A stretch of DNA of 64,000 nt. Source: Bacteroidales bacterium (GTDB lineage: Bacteria; Bacteroidota; Bacteroidia; Bacteroidales; UBA932). Each line of letters begins with the position of its first letter. Positions within the stretch are counted from its first letter, which is position 1. The translations under genes and the position numbers were made by a program. The notes beneath the pieces are model-generated. The model worked only from the letters and a program-made list of their open reading frames with translations, did not search any database and was not told where the DNA came from. The stretch spans positions 1-64,000 of the forward strand of contig JAEEVC010000008.1 in NCBI GenBank assembly GCA_016287075.1, in the 5' to 3' direction. Below, piece after piece: positions 9,310 through 18,218 of this stretch.

Positions 9310-9475
9310 TGCAGTGCCTGCCTTATTGCAGCAACTCTTCCAGGGCAGGTTCAGCTTCTCCAGGGCCGCCACCGTGTCGTCGTGCTTGTCCCACACGGCG
9401 ATGCCGACCACATCGAAGCGGTCGCCGTGGAAGGCTTCATACGCCTTGCGGATGTGGGGCATTTCCGCCCCGCGT
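9310..9475 (-). pseudogene. Remnant of a TlpA/AhpC-type thioredoxin-fold protein
   Basis: A minus-strand reading frame gives AEMPHIRKAYEAFHGDRFDV, followed by VGIAVWDKHDDTVAALEKLN. This is the helix after the redox motif plus the next strand of a TlpA/thiol-disulfide oxidoreductase. The CxxC active site and everything N-terminal to it are missing: the sequence before AEMP is unrelated. The C-terminal half is also gone, with the frame breaking at about 9320. It is best read as a decayed fragment of roughly 50 codons. Confidence 0.6.
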
Positions 9476-9515
9476 TTTTGAAATTTTTTATCAAGTGCGC
9501 CCGGCAGCATACGCA

Positions 9516-9550
9516 ATGCGACCCCTGGCACGTGACGCCAAGGGTCGCAT
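9516..9550. terminator. Hairpin downstream of the isochorismatase-like gene
   Basis: ATGCGACCC and GGGTCGCAT pair perfectly, extended by CTGGC/GCCA. This gives a strong stem 21 bp beyond the stop codon at 9572. The minus-strand exit has no immediate T-run (a weak one lies at about 9484-9490), so factor-independent termination is plausible but not certain. Confidence 0.45.
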
Positions 9551-9571
9551 AACAATCTGGTTGACCGGGAT

Positions 9572-10123
9572 TTAGAAGGCGGCGATCAGCTCGTCGTTGG
9601 AGAAGGCGTCGGCGCCGTAGCAGGTCTTCAGGTAGGCGAGGCCGATCTCATAGTCCTCCTGGGTGAAGGAATCGGTCGCCTCCTTGGCGACGACCACGTC
9701 ATACCCGAGGCAGAAGGCGTCGGCGGAGGTATGGCGGACGCACATATGGGCATGGAGACCCGTCATGACGACGGTCTTGACGCCGAGTTCCCGGAGGAGG
9801 ATGTCCAGGTCCGTCTGGAAAAAGCCGCTGTAGCGCCGTTTCGGTACGATGAAATCGACCGGCTGCGGGGCGAGTTCCGGAATGACCTCCGCACCGGGTG
9901 TGCCGGCGATGGCGTGGTCGCCCCAGATGATGAGTTCGCGGTCGATGCCGGGGATATGGGCGTCGTTGCAGTAGATGACGGGGACACCGGCAGCGCGGGC
10001 CGCTTCAAGCAGGCGGGCGGTAGCGGGGACGATGGCACGGGCGCGGTCGCATCCGAGGGCGCCGGTCACGAAGTCGTTGAGCATGTCAACGACCAGGATG
10101 GCGGGTTTGTTGAGCTTTTCCAT
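9572..10123 (-). CDS. Isochorismatase/nicotinamidase-family cysteine hydrolase
   Basis: A 183-residue cytoplasmic hydrolase of the isochorismatase-like fold. The catalytic triad can be read: Asp13 in VVDMLNDF, Lys95 in VPKRRYSGF and Cys128 in HAHMCVRHT. A cis-peptide-type motif precedes the cysteine as usual. Nicotinamidase, ureidoacrylate or other amide hydrolase activity is possible; the histidine-rich metal motif of PncA is not evident, so I do not assign pncA. I chose the ATG at 10123 (MEKLNKPAILVVD) because the ORF extension upstream overlaps the end of the DUF4886-like gene. The genes are 4 bp apart and probably cotranscribed. Confidence 0.85.
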   Translation of the reverse strand: MEKLNKPAILVVDMLNDFVTGALGCDRARAIVPATARLLEAARAAGVPVIYCNDAHIPGIDRELIIWGDHAIAGTPGAEVIPELAPQPVDFIVPKRRYSGFFQTDLDILLRELGVKTVVMTGLHAHMCVRHTSADAFCLGYDVVVAKEATDSFTQEDYEIGLAYLKTCYGADAFSNDELIAAF

Positions 10124-10127
10124 TTTT

Positions 10128-11006
10128 TTACTGTTGTTGTCTGACTGTCCGGGCGGCAATCCGCTGGAGTTTGCGCGCCCGGGGGGCAGGAATTTCAAAT
10201 TCCGTGCCTTGCATGCGGAAAGGATTGCCTTTCACCGATTTCCCGCAGGTCGGGCGGACCAGGGTCTCGAACCAGGTGCAGGCGGCGAGGTAGCGGGTAT
10301 AGCCCTTGTCGAGGTGGTAGCCGTCCCGGGTCAGGTCTTTTCCGTTCTCCAGTCCGGGCGTCCAGCGGGCGTTCTGCACGGCGGTCCCGGAGGGGATGAC
10401 GATGGGAATATTGTATTTTGCCTGCAGCTTCTCCTGGCAGTCCAGGATGCCCTTGTACATGATCATCTGGTTGTTTCCGTACCAGGGGAAATCCTTGTGA
10501 TGCGAACTCCGGGCATAGGCCCATGTGCCGTGCCAGACGATGGCGGCGTCGGGGTTGGTGCAGTGCCTGCGGATGATGCCGATCAGTTCCCCGATCCAGG
10601 GCTCGTAATGGCTCCAGTCGCCGGAATAGCCGGAGCGCTCCTGGATGGTGACGACGTCCCAGGGCTCGTCCTCCAGGCCGGTGAGGAGGCCCGTCTTGTC
10701 CGCGATCCGTTCCCACCGGTTGGCTTTCGATTTGTCATAGCGGTAATTCTGCAGGTTGTCGCGGTACTCCTTGCAGTGCCGCTCCAGCGAGCAGCCGCCG
10801 ATGTAGAGGCGGGCGACGATGACATTGTGGATGCCGGCTCCTTCGAGCAGGCCGGGGAGCCACTGGGTCCCGTCATCGCCGAAGCTGTTGGCAATGGCGA
10901 GGATACGGAGGGTGTCCGGACGGACGGGGAGGGGATGGTTGGCAGGCTGGGCGGCTGCACAGACGCTGAAGGCGGCGAGCGCCGCGAGGAGAAGTGTTTT
11001 TTTCAT
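10128..11006 (-). CDS. DUF4886/SGNH-hydrolase-like secreted protein
   Basis: A 292-residue exported protein with a clear signal peptide (hydrophobic 3-17, AQ cleavage). The segment LRILAIANSFGDD has the Gly-Asp/Asn-Ser block I of SGNH hydrolases in altered form (NSF). VTIQERSGYSGDW and DGYHLDKGYTRYL resemble later blocks, with Asp-Gly-x-His near the C terminus. These match DUF4886-type proteins of gut Bacteroidota. The substrate is unknown, but deacetylation or esterase activity on glycans would fit. An alternative start lies 9 bp upstream (11015). A -7 box, TATCTTTG, lies at 11036-11043 on the minus strand. Confidence 0.8.
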   Translation of the reverse strand: MKKTLLLAALAAFSVCAAAQPANHPLPVRPDTLRILAIANSFGDDGTQWLPGLLEGAGIHNVIVARLYIGGCSLERHCKEYRDNLQNYRYDKSKANRWERIADKTGLLTGLEDEPWDVVTIQERSGYSGDWSHYEPWIGELIGIIRRHCTNPDAAIVWHGTWAYARSSHHKDFPWYGNNQMIMYKGILDCQEKLQAKYNIPIVIPSGTAVQNARWTPGLENGKDLTRDGYHLDKGYTRYLAACTWFETLVRPTCGKSVKGNPFRMQGTEFEIPAPRARKLQRIAARTVRQQQ

Positions 11007-11056
11007 GATGGTCACGCCGGTTCTTTACCGACACGCAAAGATAAGAAAAAATACAC

Positions 11057-11089
11057 TTTTGGAAAACTCCCCGGAAATCGCTACCTTCG
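11057..11089 (+). promoter_or_regulatory. Promoter of the upxY-like gene
   Basis: TTTTGG at 11057-11062 and TACCTTCG at 11082-11089 are 19 nt apart. The second is a one-base variant of the -7 consensus. The pair is divergent from the DUF4886-like gene promoter. Confidence 0.55.
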
Positions 11090-11106
11090 GGGCGGATTCT
11101 TCCCAG

Positions 11107-11712
11107 ATGGAACAGACGACGGAACAATCGGGCTGGTATGCCCTGAAGGTGTTTTTCAACAAGGTGTTCGACATCGAGGACCTACTGGTGCGGGCCGGAT
11201 TCGAGACCTATATCCCCGTCCGCAAGGTCGAGGTGAAGGGCGAGGAGTTCCTCCGCGTCAAAAAACGCCTGGCCCTGCAGGACGACACCCGCAACGACCG
11301 GAAATACGAGCCGGTCGGCCCGCGCATCTACAAGCGCGAGCCCGTCGTCACGTCGCTGCTCTTCGTCCGGGCGGCGGAAGGGGATATCCCCTGGATACGG
11401 AACCAACTGGAAGGCAAGGGATTCGTCTATATGACCGCCGACCGCAAGCGCCCTTCGGTCATCCCCGACAGGCAGATGGCGATGTTCCGCCTGGTCGCCT
11501 CCTCCGGCGAGGACGGGCTGGAGTTCTTCAGCGATGAACGGCTCGTGAATTATGCCCAGGGTGACCGCGTCCGGGTGAAGGAAGGCCCGCTGAAGGGGGC
11601 AGAGGGCTATATCAAGCGCATCCGGCGCGACCGGCGCCTCCTCGTGGCCATCGAAGGCTTCGTCGCCGTCGCCACCTCCTTCATCCCGCCCGAACTGCTG
11701 GAAAAGGTCTAG
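11107..11712 (+). CDS. UpxY/NusG-like transcription antiterminator
   Basis: A 201-residue NusG paralogue. The NGN domain is residues about 8-115 (GWYALKVFFNKVF, then FETYIPVRKVEV and TSLLFVRAAE). The KOW domain follows (about 147-185, GDRVRVKEGPLKGAEGYIKR). In Bacteroides, UpxY proteins allow RNA polymerase to read through capsule operon leaders. Here no capsule cluster follows: the next gene converges and overlaps by 4 bp. It may therefore act in trans on a distant operon, such as the glycosyltransferases at 18219-20882, or be a relic. The family call is secure; the target is unknown. Confidence 0.9.
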   Translation: MEQTTEQSGWYALKVFFNKVFDIEDLLVRAGFETYIPVRKVEVKGEEFLRVKKRLALQDDTRNDRKYEPVGPRIYKREPVVTSLLFVRAAEGDIPWIRNQLEGKGFVYMTADRKRPSVIPDRQMAMFRLVASSGEDGLEFFSDERLVNYAQGDRVRVKEGPLKGAEGYIKRIRRDRRLLVAIEGFVAVATSFIPPELLEKV

Positions 11713-12992
11713 TCTTTCCGTGCCCGCGCCCAGGGAATCACGGCGGCGGACGCTTCTTCCTTGTTCAGCTGGTCTTTCATGAAGTCCATGTACGGTGCGA
11801 CATGGGTGAAGAACTTGCGGTAGCCCGCGCAGAGGGCGTTGAGGCCGGTTTCCCCGGACTCGGTGGCGGCGAAGCGGTGTTTCGGGCATTCCCCATGGCA
11901 GGCGAAGGCCCATTCGCAGCGCCGGCAGCGGCCCGGCAGGGCGTTGCGCTTGTCGATGCCGAAGCGGACCATCGCCCCGGATCCCATCATCTCCTGGATG
12001 GATTGTTCCGCGATGTTCCCGAGCCGGTATTTCGGATAGACGAAATGGTCGCAGGGGTACAGGTCGCCGTTGTGCTCGATGACGGCGTTGCCGCCGCAGG
12101 TCTCGGCATAGACGCACGTGCCCGGCTGGGTGCCGTACCAGTTGGCCAGCGCGGCATCGAACTGGTTGACATAGTACCGGCCGACATCGTTCCGCACCCA
12201 GAAGTCGAAGATGTCGCAGAGGAACTTGCCGAAAGCGATGTCCGAGACGGACCAGGGGGCGATCTGCGCGTTCTCTTCCTTCGGGTCCACAATGAACGGG
12301 CGGGCCCCCTTGACGGGTTTCCCGGCCGCGTTCAGCGGGTATTTGACATGCTCCACGACAGGCATGAACTGCATGTACCGGCTGCCGATGGACTTGAGGA
12401 ACTGGTACACCTCGAGCCCCCGGCCTTCCGAGGCTTTGTTGACCGTGGACATCGTGTTGAATTCCACGCCGCCGCTGTACAGGAGGCCGACGCCCCGGAG
12501 GACCTTGTCGAAGGTCGGGGCGCCGCCCTTGTCCTTGCGGTAGCGGTCGTGGATGTCCTTCGGCCCGTCGATGGAAATGCCGACGAGGAAGCCGTTCTTC
12601 CGGAAGAACTCCGTCCATTCGCGGTTCAGGAGGGTCCCGTTGGTCTGGATCGTGTTGAGGATCTGCTTCCCGTCGGCATACTTCCGCTCGAAGGCGACGG
12701 CCTTGCGGTAGAAATCCAGGCCTAGGACGAGCGGCTCGCCACCGTGCCAGTTGAACGAAACCTGCGGGACGTCGTTGGCTGCAATGTATTCGCGGACAAC
12801 CGTTTCCAGCATTTCTTCGGTCATCACCGGCTCCCGGCCGCCGTAGATGGCGGCCTTGTCGAGGTAGTAGCAGTAGTTGCAGTCCAGGTTACACAGCGAG
12901 CCCGCCGGCTTCAACATGATGTTGAAGGAGAGCGGGCCGCCGATGCGCGCTGCGTCCTGCAGCGTCAAGGTATCCGCGAAGCGGTCTTTCAC
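11709..12992 (-). CDS. Anaerobic sulfatase-maturating radical SAM enzyme
   Basis: Converts a Cys or Ser of a sulfatase to formylglycine. Of 427 residues, the radical SAM cluster motif is CNLDCNYCYY (Cys34, 38, 41). The protein has the GGEPL SAM-binding segment (about 84-88) and a C-terminal SPASM-type set of cysteines (CVYAETCGGN, CRRCEWAFACHGECPKHR) that binds two auxiliary clusters. It matches anSME (AslB/ChuR) proteins. No sulfatase gene lies in the window, so its substrates are encoded elsewhere. It begins 3 bp after pgi and is probably cotranscribed with it. Confidence 0.92.
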   Translation of the reverse strand: MKDRFADTLTLQDAARIGGPLSFNIMLKPAGSLCNLDCNYCYYLDKAAIYGGREPVMTEEMLETVVREYIAANDVPQVSFNWHGGEPLVLGLDFYRKAVAFERKYADGKQILNTIQTNGTLLNREWTEFFRKNGFLVGISIDGPKDIHDRYRKDKGGAPTFDKVLRGVGLLYSGGVEFNTMSTVNKASEGRGLEVYQFLKSIGSRYMQFMPVVEHVKYPLNAAGKPVKGARPFIVDPKEENAQIAPWSVSDIAFGKFLCDIFDFWVRNDVGRYYVNQFDAALANWYGTQPGTCVYAETCGGNAVIEHNGDLYPCDHFVYPKYRLGNIAEQSIQEMMGSGAMVRFGIDKRNALPGRCRRCEWAFACHGECPKHRFAATESGETGLNALCAGYRKFFTHVAPYMDFMKDQLNKEEASAAVIPWARARKD

Positions 12993-12995
12993 CCT

Positions 12996-14336
12996 TTACA
13001 GGCGCGCCTGGATGGCTGCGGAAGCCTCTTCGTAACCCGGCTTGTTGAGCAGGGCGAACATGTTCTTCTTGTAGGCCTCGACACCCGGCTGGTTGAACGG
13101 GTTGACGCCGAGGATGTAGGCGCTCACGCCGCACGCATACTCGAAGAAATAGAAGAGCTGGCCGAGGTTGAAGGCGTCGATGCGCTCGACGGAAACGCCG
13201 ATCTGCGGCACGCCGCCGTCGATGTGGGCGAGTTTCGTGCCGAGCTGGGCCATCGCGTTGCAGTGCTCGACATGCTGGCCGGCGAGGTAATTGAGCTGGT
13301 CCAGGTTCTGCGGGTCGGTGCCGATGGTCACGCTGCGGTTGGACTTCTCGACGTTGACGACCGTTTCGAAGAGGATGCGGTCGCCGTCCTGGATGAACTG
13401 GCCCATCGAGTGGAGGTCGGTCGTGCAGATGACGGAGGCGGGGAAAATGCCCTTCTTGTCCTTGCCTTCCGATTCACCGTAAAGCTGCTTCCACCATTCG
13501 CCGAGGTACTGGAACTTCGGATTGTAGCTCACGAGCACCTCGACCTTCTTGCCGTATTCGCTGTAGAGGAGGTTCCGCATCGCGGCATAGACGACGGCGG
13601 GGTTCTCCGCGGATTTCTCCGCGCAGACCTTCTCCATCGCGGCGGCGCCGGCGAGGATCTCGCGGACGTCGAAACCGGCCAGGACGATCGGCAGCAGGCC
13701 GACCGGGGTCAGGACGGAGAAGCGGCCGCCGACATTGTCCGGGACCACGAAGGTGCGGTAGCCCTCCTGCGTGGCGAGGGTCTTGAGCGCGCCCTTCTTC
13801 GCGTCGGTGATGGCGACGATGCGGGCCGCGGCTTCCTTCTGGCCGTAGGTCTCCTCAAGATAGGACTTGACGATGCGGAAGACCACGGCGGGCTCGGTCG
13901 TCGTGCCGGACTTGGAGATCACGACGCAGGCGGCGTTGCGTTCGGCGACGAGGTCCATCAGTTCGCTGACGTATTCCTCGGAAAGGTTGTTGCCGGCGAA
14001 GACCACTTCGGGCGCTTCCCCCTTGTTCTTCAATTGTTTCGCGAAATTGTGGCTCAGCGCCTCGATGGCGCAGCGGGCCCCGAGGTAGGAGCCGCCGATG
14101 CCGATCACCACAACCAGGTCCACCTTCCTGGCCTTCCAGTCGTCACGGACCGCCTCGCAGGCGGCGATCAGGCTCTCCGGCGTGGCGGAGGGGAGGGTTT
14201 TCCAACCGAGGAAGTCATTGCCCGCGCCGGTCTCGGCGTCGAGGACGTCCCAGGCCGCGAGGGCCTTTTTCACGAAAGCGTCATACTTGGCTCCGTCCAC
14301 GAAGGACGCGCAGCCTTTCACATCTACGGTAAGCAT
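12996..14336 (-). CDS. pgi: Glucose-6-phosphate isomerase
   Basis: Interconverts glucose-6-P and fructose-6-P. 446 residues from the ATG at 14336 (MLTVDVKGCASF), the compact bacterial form. Landmarks are VVVIGIGGSYLGARCAIEAL, ISKSGTTTEPAVVFRI, GGRFSVLTPVGLLP and the C-terminal NPFNQPGVEAYKKN. The start is supported by a -7 box TACCTTTG at 14372-14379 (minus strand), 36 bp upstream. The frame stays open for 65 further codons upstream and encodes a possible membrane segment; this is discussed under findings. It is followed by the sulfatase maturase gene after 3 bp. Confidence 0.95.
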   Translation of the reverse strand: MLTVDVKGCASFVDGAKYDAFVKKALAAWDVLDAETGAGNDFLGWKTLPSATPESLIAACEAVRDDWKARKVDLVVVIGIGGSYLGARCAIEALSHNFAKQLKNKGEAPEVVFAGNNLSEEYVSELMDLVAERNAACVVISKSGTTTEPAVVFRIVKSYLEETYGQKEAAARIVAITDAKKGALKTLATQEGYRTFVVPDNVGGRFSVLTPVGLLPIVLAGFDVREILAGAAAMEKVCAEKSAENPAVVYAAMRNLLYSEYGKKVEVLVSYNPKFQYLGEWWKQLYGESEGKDKKGIFPASVICTTDLHSMGQFIQDGDRILFETVVNVEKSNRSVTIGTDPQNLDQLNYLAGQHVEHCNAMAQLGTKLAHIDGGVPQIGVSVERIDAFNLGQLFYFFEYACGVSAYILGVNPFNQPGVEAYKKNMFALLNKPGYEEASAAIQARL

Positions 14337-14371
14337 ATTCTTTTCTTTGTTAGTTTGTTCCTGCGGATTCG

Positions 14372-14379
14372 CAAAGGTA
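14372..14379 (-). promoter_or_regulatory. -7 box, proximal pgi promoter
   Basis: TACCTTTG on the minus strand, 36 bp before the pgi ATG at 14336. It would give a transcript encoding only the cytosolic enzyme. Confidence 0.55.
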
Positions 14380-14528
14380 CGCATTTCTGCGGAATTTCCC
14401 GCATTCCGTCCGGCCCGGACGAGCGCGCGGACCCCGAGTCCCGCCGCGGCAAGAAAAAGGGCGGTCGCAAGGCCCGCCCAAAATCCTTTTTTGAAAGCTG
14501 TTTCCATTCCCTTGGCGCGTTTACCGTG

Positions 14529-14536
14529 CAAAGGTA
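14529..14536 (-). promoter_or_regulatory. -7 box, distal pgi-direction promoter
   Basis: TACCTTTG on the minus strand just after the hsp20 stop codon. It would give a longer transcript that includes an in-frame ATG at 14507, preceded by AAGGGA. Confidence 0.5.
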
Positions 14537-14544
14537 CGGAAAAC

Positions 14545-14976
14545 TTACTGGATGTCGATGATCTTTTTGCACTCTTCGGGTTTGGCCCGCTGCACCTTCG
14601 GGATCGTGACGTTCAGGACGCCGTGTTCGACCTTGGCGCTGATCTTCTCGCGTTCGGCATCGTCCGGGAGCAGCATGGTCTGCTGGAACTTGGAGTAGTT
14701 GAATTCGCGGCGGAGGTAGTGTCCCTCCTTCTTTTCGTCGCTCTTCTCCACCTTCTTCTCCATCTTGATGACAAGGTCTCCCTGCTCGTCGAGCGTTACG
14801 TTGAAGTCTTCCTTCGTCATGCCCGGAGCCGCCAGTTCAAGCTCGTAGGCGTTTTCCTTCTCGATGACGTTGATCGCCGGGGCGGTCGCATTGGTCCGGA
14901 CCATCCAGTCCGTGTCAAAGAAATCGTTGAAGATGTCCGGAATCCAGTTCTGGTTGTTTCTTCTTGCAGGTAACAT
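14545..14976 (-). CDS. Small heat-shock protein Hsp20 (IbpA family)
   Basis: A 143-residue ATP-independent holdase. The alpha-crystallin domain spans about 32-135 (ELELAAPGMTKEDFNVTLDE, the GHYLRREFNYSKFQQTMLLP strand block, then the KVEHGVLNVTIPK groove strand). It has a short C-terminal tail without a clear IxI motif beyond IIDIQ. It is preceded by an exceptionally strong Shine-Dalgarno (AGGAGG 8 bp before the ATG), unusual in Bacteroidota, which mostly lack it. The long upstream gap probably carries its stress promoter; TTGTCA repeats there are candidate sites. Confidence 0.93.
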   Translation of the reverse strand: MLPARRNNQNWIPDIFNDFFDTDWMVRTNATAPAINVIEKENAYELELAAPGMTKEDFNVTLDEQGDLVIKMEKKVEKSDEKKEGHYLRREFNYSKFQQTMLLPDDAEREKISAKVEHGVLNVTIPKVQRAKPEECKKIIDIQ

Positions 14977-15332
14977 GGTGTAAACCTCCTATACTTTAAA
15001 AGTGTTACTGATCGTTCTGTGTCCCGGAACAACCGGGAACGCCTGGAGTAAGGGCAAATCCGGGGCCATCCGCCTTTTTGGCCCTTTTGTTGGACATTTT
15101 GTCATAACTAATTGACAATTAGTCACTTATATCTGACAAATAGTCCATTTTCCGGTGCCGGCAGTGGTCTTCGGGCCTCCGCTCCGACGCTTCGGGACAG
15201 GGTCCCGGACTCAGAAAAATTCGCCCGGGACCCTGTCCCTCCGCTTTCTCCGCTCCTGCCCGATTTCGATGGAAGGAAGAAGGAATTCAGGGGAATTCTT
15301 CGTAACTTTACGGGCTCGATTATTTGCAAGGC
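14977..15332. other. Intergenic region between hsp20 and uvrA
   Basis: No gene is seen in this 356-bp divergent gap. It contains an inverted repeat TTGTCA/TGACAA at 15099-15118 (8-nt spacer) in AT-rich sequence, a possible regulator site for hsp20. A family 2 palindromic repeat (15181-15255) follows. A TAACTTTA box near 15303 is a likely uvrA -7 element. Confidence 0.6.
15181..15255 (+). repeat. Palindromic repeat family 2, copy 1
   Basis: A 75-bp unit running from GCTCCGAC to TTTCTCCGCTC. Inside, the perfect 15-bp arms GGGACAGGGTCCCGG (15194-15208) and CCGGGACCCTGTCCC (15225-15239) enclose a loop with CTCAGAAAAATTCG. A second copy in opposite orientation lies at 27321-27395. Confidence 0.85.
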
Positions 15333-18143
15333 ATGCCGACAGAAGGGAACATCATCATCCGGGGGGCGAAGGTCAACAACCTCAAGGACATCACGGTGGA
15401 GATTCCGCGGAACCGCTTCGTGGTCATCACGGGGATTTCCGGGAGCGGGAAGTCGTCGCTGGCGTTCGACACGCTGTTCGCCGAAGGGCAGCGGCGCTTT
15501 GCCGAGAGCCTGTCCTCGTATGCCCGGCAGTTCCTCGGGCGGATGGCGAAACCGGACGTGGAGTCCATCGACGGCATCCCGCCGGCCATTGCCATCGAGC
15601 AGAAGGTGAACACCCGCAACCCGCGCTCGACCGTGGCGACGACGACGGAAATCTATGATTACCTGCGCCTGCTGTTCGCCCGGATCGGCCGGACCTTTTC
15701 CCCGGTCAGCGGCCGGGAAGTGAAGCCCCATACCACCGGAGACGTGATGCGCCATCTCCTCGCGGAACCCGCCGCTGTCTATGTCCTGACGGACCTCGGC
15801 TGGGAGCGCCGCGAGGACCGCGTCGAACTCCTGCTTGCCCTCAAGGAAGAGGGCTTCAGCCGGCTTTTCGACCCGGAAACGGCTGCTGTCCACCGGATTG
15901 AGGAAATCCTCCAGGCGGAGGAGATGCCCGAGCGCCTGCTCCTGGTCATCGACCGGGCGAAGGTCGGCGCCGATCCCGACGAGGATCTCCGGACCCGTCT
16001 CCATGCCTCCGTCGAGACGGCGTTCAGCCGGGGGGACGGCATCGCGATGGTGTACCGGATTCCCGCTTCGGGCGCAGAGCCGGACCTGGCGACCTTCTCC
16101 ACGCGCATGGAACTGGACGGCATGACCTTCCGCGAACCGGACGAATACCTGTTCAGTTTCAACAGCCCGCTCGGCGCCTGCCCGGTCTGCGGCGGCCTCG
16201 GCAAGATCATCGGCGTCAGCGAGGATCTCGTCATCCCCGACAAGACCAAGAGCATCTACGACGGGGCGATTGCCTGCTGGCGCGGGGACAAGATGGGCTG
16301 GTTCAAGGACCATCTCGTGGAGGTGGCCGAGCGTTACGGCATCCCGATTTTCGAGCCCTACTGCAAGCTCTCCCCGGCGGTGAAGGACCTCATCTGGAAC
16401 GGCCACAGCGTCGAGGGGGACGACAAGTCCATCATCGGCATCAACGAATTCTTCACCTGGGTCGAGGCCAACCGCTACAAGATCCAGTACAAATACATGC
16501 TCAGCCGCTATTCCGGGCGCACCACCTGCCACGAATGCGGCGGCAGCCGGCTCCGGAAGGAGGCGCTCTATGTCCGCATCGGCGGGAAGAACATCCATGA
16601 ACTCCTGACAATGACCGTCGAGGAGTTGCTCGCTTTCTTCGATGCACTGGAACTGACTGGGTATGAGCGTGGAATCGCCCAGAAGGCCATCGATGAGATC
16701 ACCTCCCGGCTCCGCTATATCCAGGATGTCGGCCTCGCGTACCTGACCCTCGACCGGCCCTGCAACACCCTCTCCGGCGGCGAGAGCCAGCGGATCAACC
16801 TGGTGACGGCCCTCGGCAGTTCCCTGGTCGGTTCGATGTACATCCTCGACGAGCCGTCCATCGGCCTCCATCCCCGCGATACCGACCGGCTGATCGCGGT
16901 CCTGCGCCGCCTCCGCGACATCGGCAACACGGTCATCGTCGTCGAGCACGACGAGGAGATCATCCGTGCGGCCGACATGCTCATCGACATGGGCCCGAAG
17001 GCCGGCACCGACGGGGGACAGGTCGTCTTCCAGGGGCGTATCGATGACGGCACGCCGGCCGGCGATTCGCTGACGCTCCGTTTCCTCAGCGGCGAGCGGG
17101 CGCGCTACCGCCGGGAAAAGCGCAGCTGGAACTACTCCATCACCGTCCAGGGCGCGATGGAGCACAACCTCAAGGGCATCGACGTCCAGTTCCCGCTCGG
17201 GGTGCTGACCGTCGTCACCGGGGTCAGCGGCAGCGGCAAATCCTCGCTGGTCGGGGACATCCTCTACCCTGCGCTGAACCGCCGGATCAACGAAACCGGC
17301 GACCTGCCGGGCGTGTTCCGCGGCCTCGGCGGCAATGTGGACCGCATCACCCGCGTGGAATATGTGGACCAGAACCCGATCGGGAAGAGTTCCCGCTCCA
17401 ATGCGGTGACCTACCTGAAGATCTACGACGACATCCGGAAGCTCCTTTCCGCGCAGCCTTTCGCGAAGATCAACGGGTTCACCCCGTCCTATTTCTCCTT
17501 CAACCAGGAGGGCGGCCGCTGCCCGGAGTGCCAGGGTGACGGGGTCGTGAAGATCGGGATGCAGTTCATGGCCGACGTGACCATGGTCTGCGAAGCCTGC
17601 GGCGGCAAGCGCTTCAAGCCGGAGATCCTGGAGGTCCGGTACCGCGGGAAGAACATCGACGACATCCTGGGCATGAGCGTCCGGGAGGCCATCGCCTTTT
17701 TCGGCGCCCAGCCCGAAGCGGAGGCCAGGACCATCGCGGCGCGGCTGCAGCCCCTTGTGGACGTGGGACTGGGCTATATCCGGCTCGGACAGAGCTCCAG
17801 CACCCTTTCCGGCGGCGAGAGCCAGCGCATCAAGCTGGCTTACTTCCTGTCCCTCAGCCAGGACGACCGGCCCCGGAAGGACCGGATCCTCTTCCTTTTC
17901 GACGAGCCGACGACCGGTCTCCATTTCTACGATGTGGAAAAGCTGCTCAAGGCGTTCGACGTCCTTCTTTCGAAGGGCCATTCGCTGGTCGTGGTCGAGC
18001 ACAATCTCGATGTCATCCGGAGCGCGGACTGGGTCATCGACCTCGGTCCCGACGCCGGCGACAGGGGCGGCGAGGTCGTTTTCGCCGGGACGCCGGAGGA
18101 CCTGGCCGCCCGCGGCGGAACTTTTACTGCGGAATATCTCTGA
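15333..18143 (+). CDS. uvrA: Excinuclease ABC subunit A
   Basis: Damage-recognition ATPase of nucleotide excision repair. 936 residues, full family length. Two ABC modules each have a Walker A ([14 protein letters not shown] near 30 and [14 protein letters not shown] near 630) and a signature ([10 protein letters not shown] twice). The zinc-finger cysteines CPVCGG...CHECGG and CPECQGDG...CEACGG are present. The ATG at 15333 is chosen; the upstream TTG at 15324 is less likely. It lies alone: the next gene starts 75 bp later behind its own TATCTTTG box. Confidence 0.97.
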   Translation: MPTEGNIIIRGAKVNNLKDITVEIPRNRFVVITGISGSGKSSLAFDTLFAEGQRRFAESLSSYARQFLGRMAKPDVESIDGIPPAIAIEQKVNTRNPRSTVATTTEIYDYLRLLFARIGRTFSPVSGREVKPHTTGDVMRHLLAEPAAVYVLTDLGWERREDRVELLLALKEEGFSRLFDPETAAVHRIEEILQAEEMPERLLLVIDRAKVGADPDEDLRTRLHASVETAFSRGDGIAMVYRIPASGAEPDLATFSTRMELDGMTFREPDEYLFSFNSPLGACPVCGGLGKIIGVSEDLVIPDKTKSIYDGAIACWRGDKMGWFKDHLVEVAERYGIPIFEPYCKLSPAVKDLIWNGHSVEGDDKSIIGINEFFTWVEANRYKIQYKYMLSRYSGRTTCHECGGSRLRKEALYVRIGGKNIHELLTMTVEELLAFFDALELTGYERGIAQKAIDEITSRLRYIQDVGLAYLTLDRPCNTLSGGESQRINLVTALGSSLVGSMYILDEPSIGLHPRDTDRLIAVLRRLRDIGNTVIVVEHDEEIIRAADMLIDMGPKAGTDGGQVVFQGRIDDGTPAGDSLTLRFLSGERARYRREKRSWNYSITVQGAMEHNLKGIDVQFPLGVLTVVTGVSGSGKSSLVGDILYPALNRRINETGDLPGVFRGLGGNVDRITRVEYVDQNPIGKSSRSNAVTYLKIYDDIRKLLSAQPFAKINGFTPSYFSFNQEGGRCPECQGDGVVKIGMQFMADVTMVCEACGGKRFKPEILEVRYRGKNIDDILGMSVREAIAFFGAQPEAEARTIAARLQPLVDVGLGYIRLGQSSSTLSGGESQRIKLAYFLSLSQDDRPRKDRILFLFDEPTTGLHFYDVEKLLKAFDVLLSKGHSLVVVEHNLDVIRSADWVIDLGPDAGDRGGEVVFAGTPEDLAARGGTFTAEYL

Positions 18144-18161
18144 ATCCATTGAAAATTACCG

Positions 18162-18169
18162 TATCTTTG
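18162..18169 (+). promoter_or_regulatory. -7 box before the glycosyltransferase pair
   Basis: TATCTTTG, 49 bp before the ATG at 18219. I see no convincing -33 element at the right distance. Confidence 0.5.
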
Positions 18170-18218
18170 CGCCCGCGGGCATTTTTTTTGTAAGGAAAAG
18201 CCGCGGAAAAATGGGAAA

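Noticed and set aside
12744..14561. A 605-codon frame antisense to pgi
   Set aside because: Shadow of pgi, which is complete.
15123..18149. A 1008-codon open frame antisense to uvrA
   Set aside because: The sequence is low-complexity (Asp, Glu, Gly, Val-rich) and matches no fold, while uvrA on the other strand is complete.
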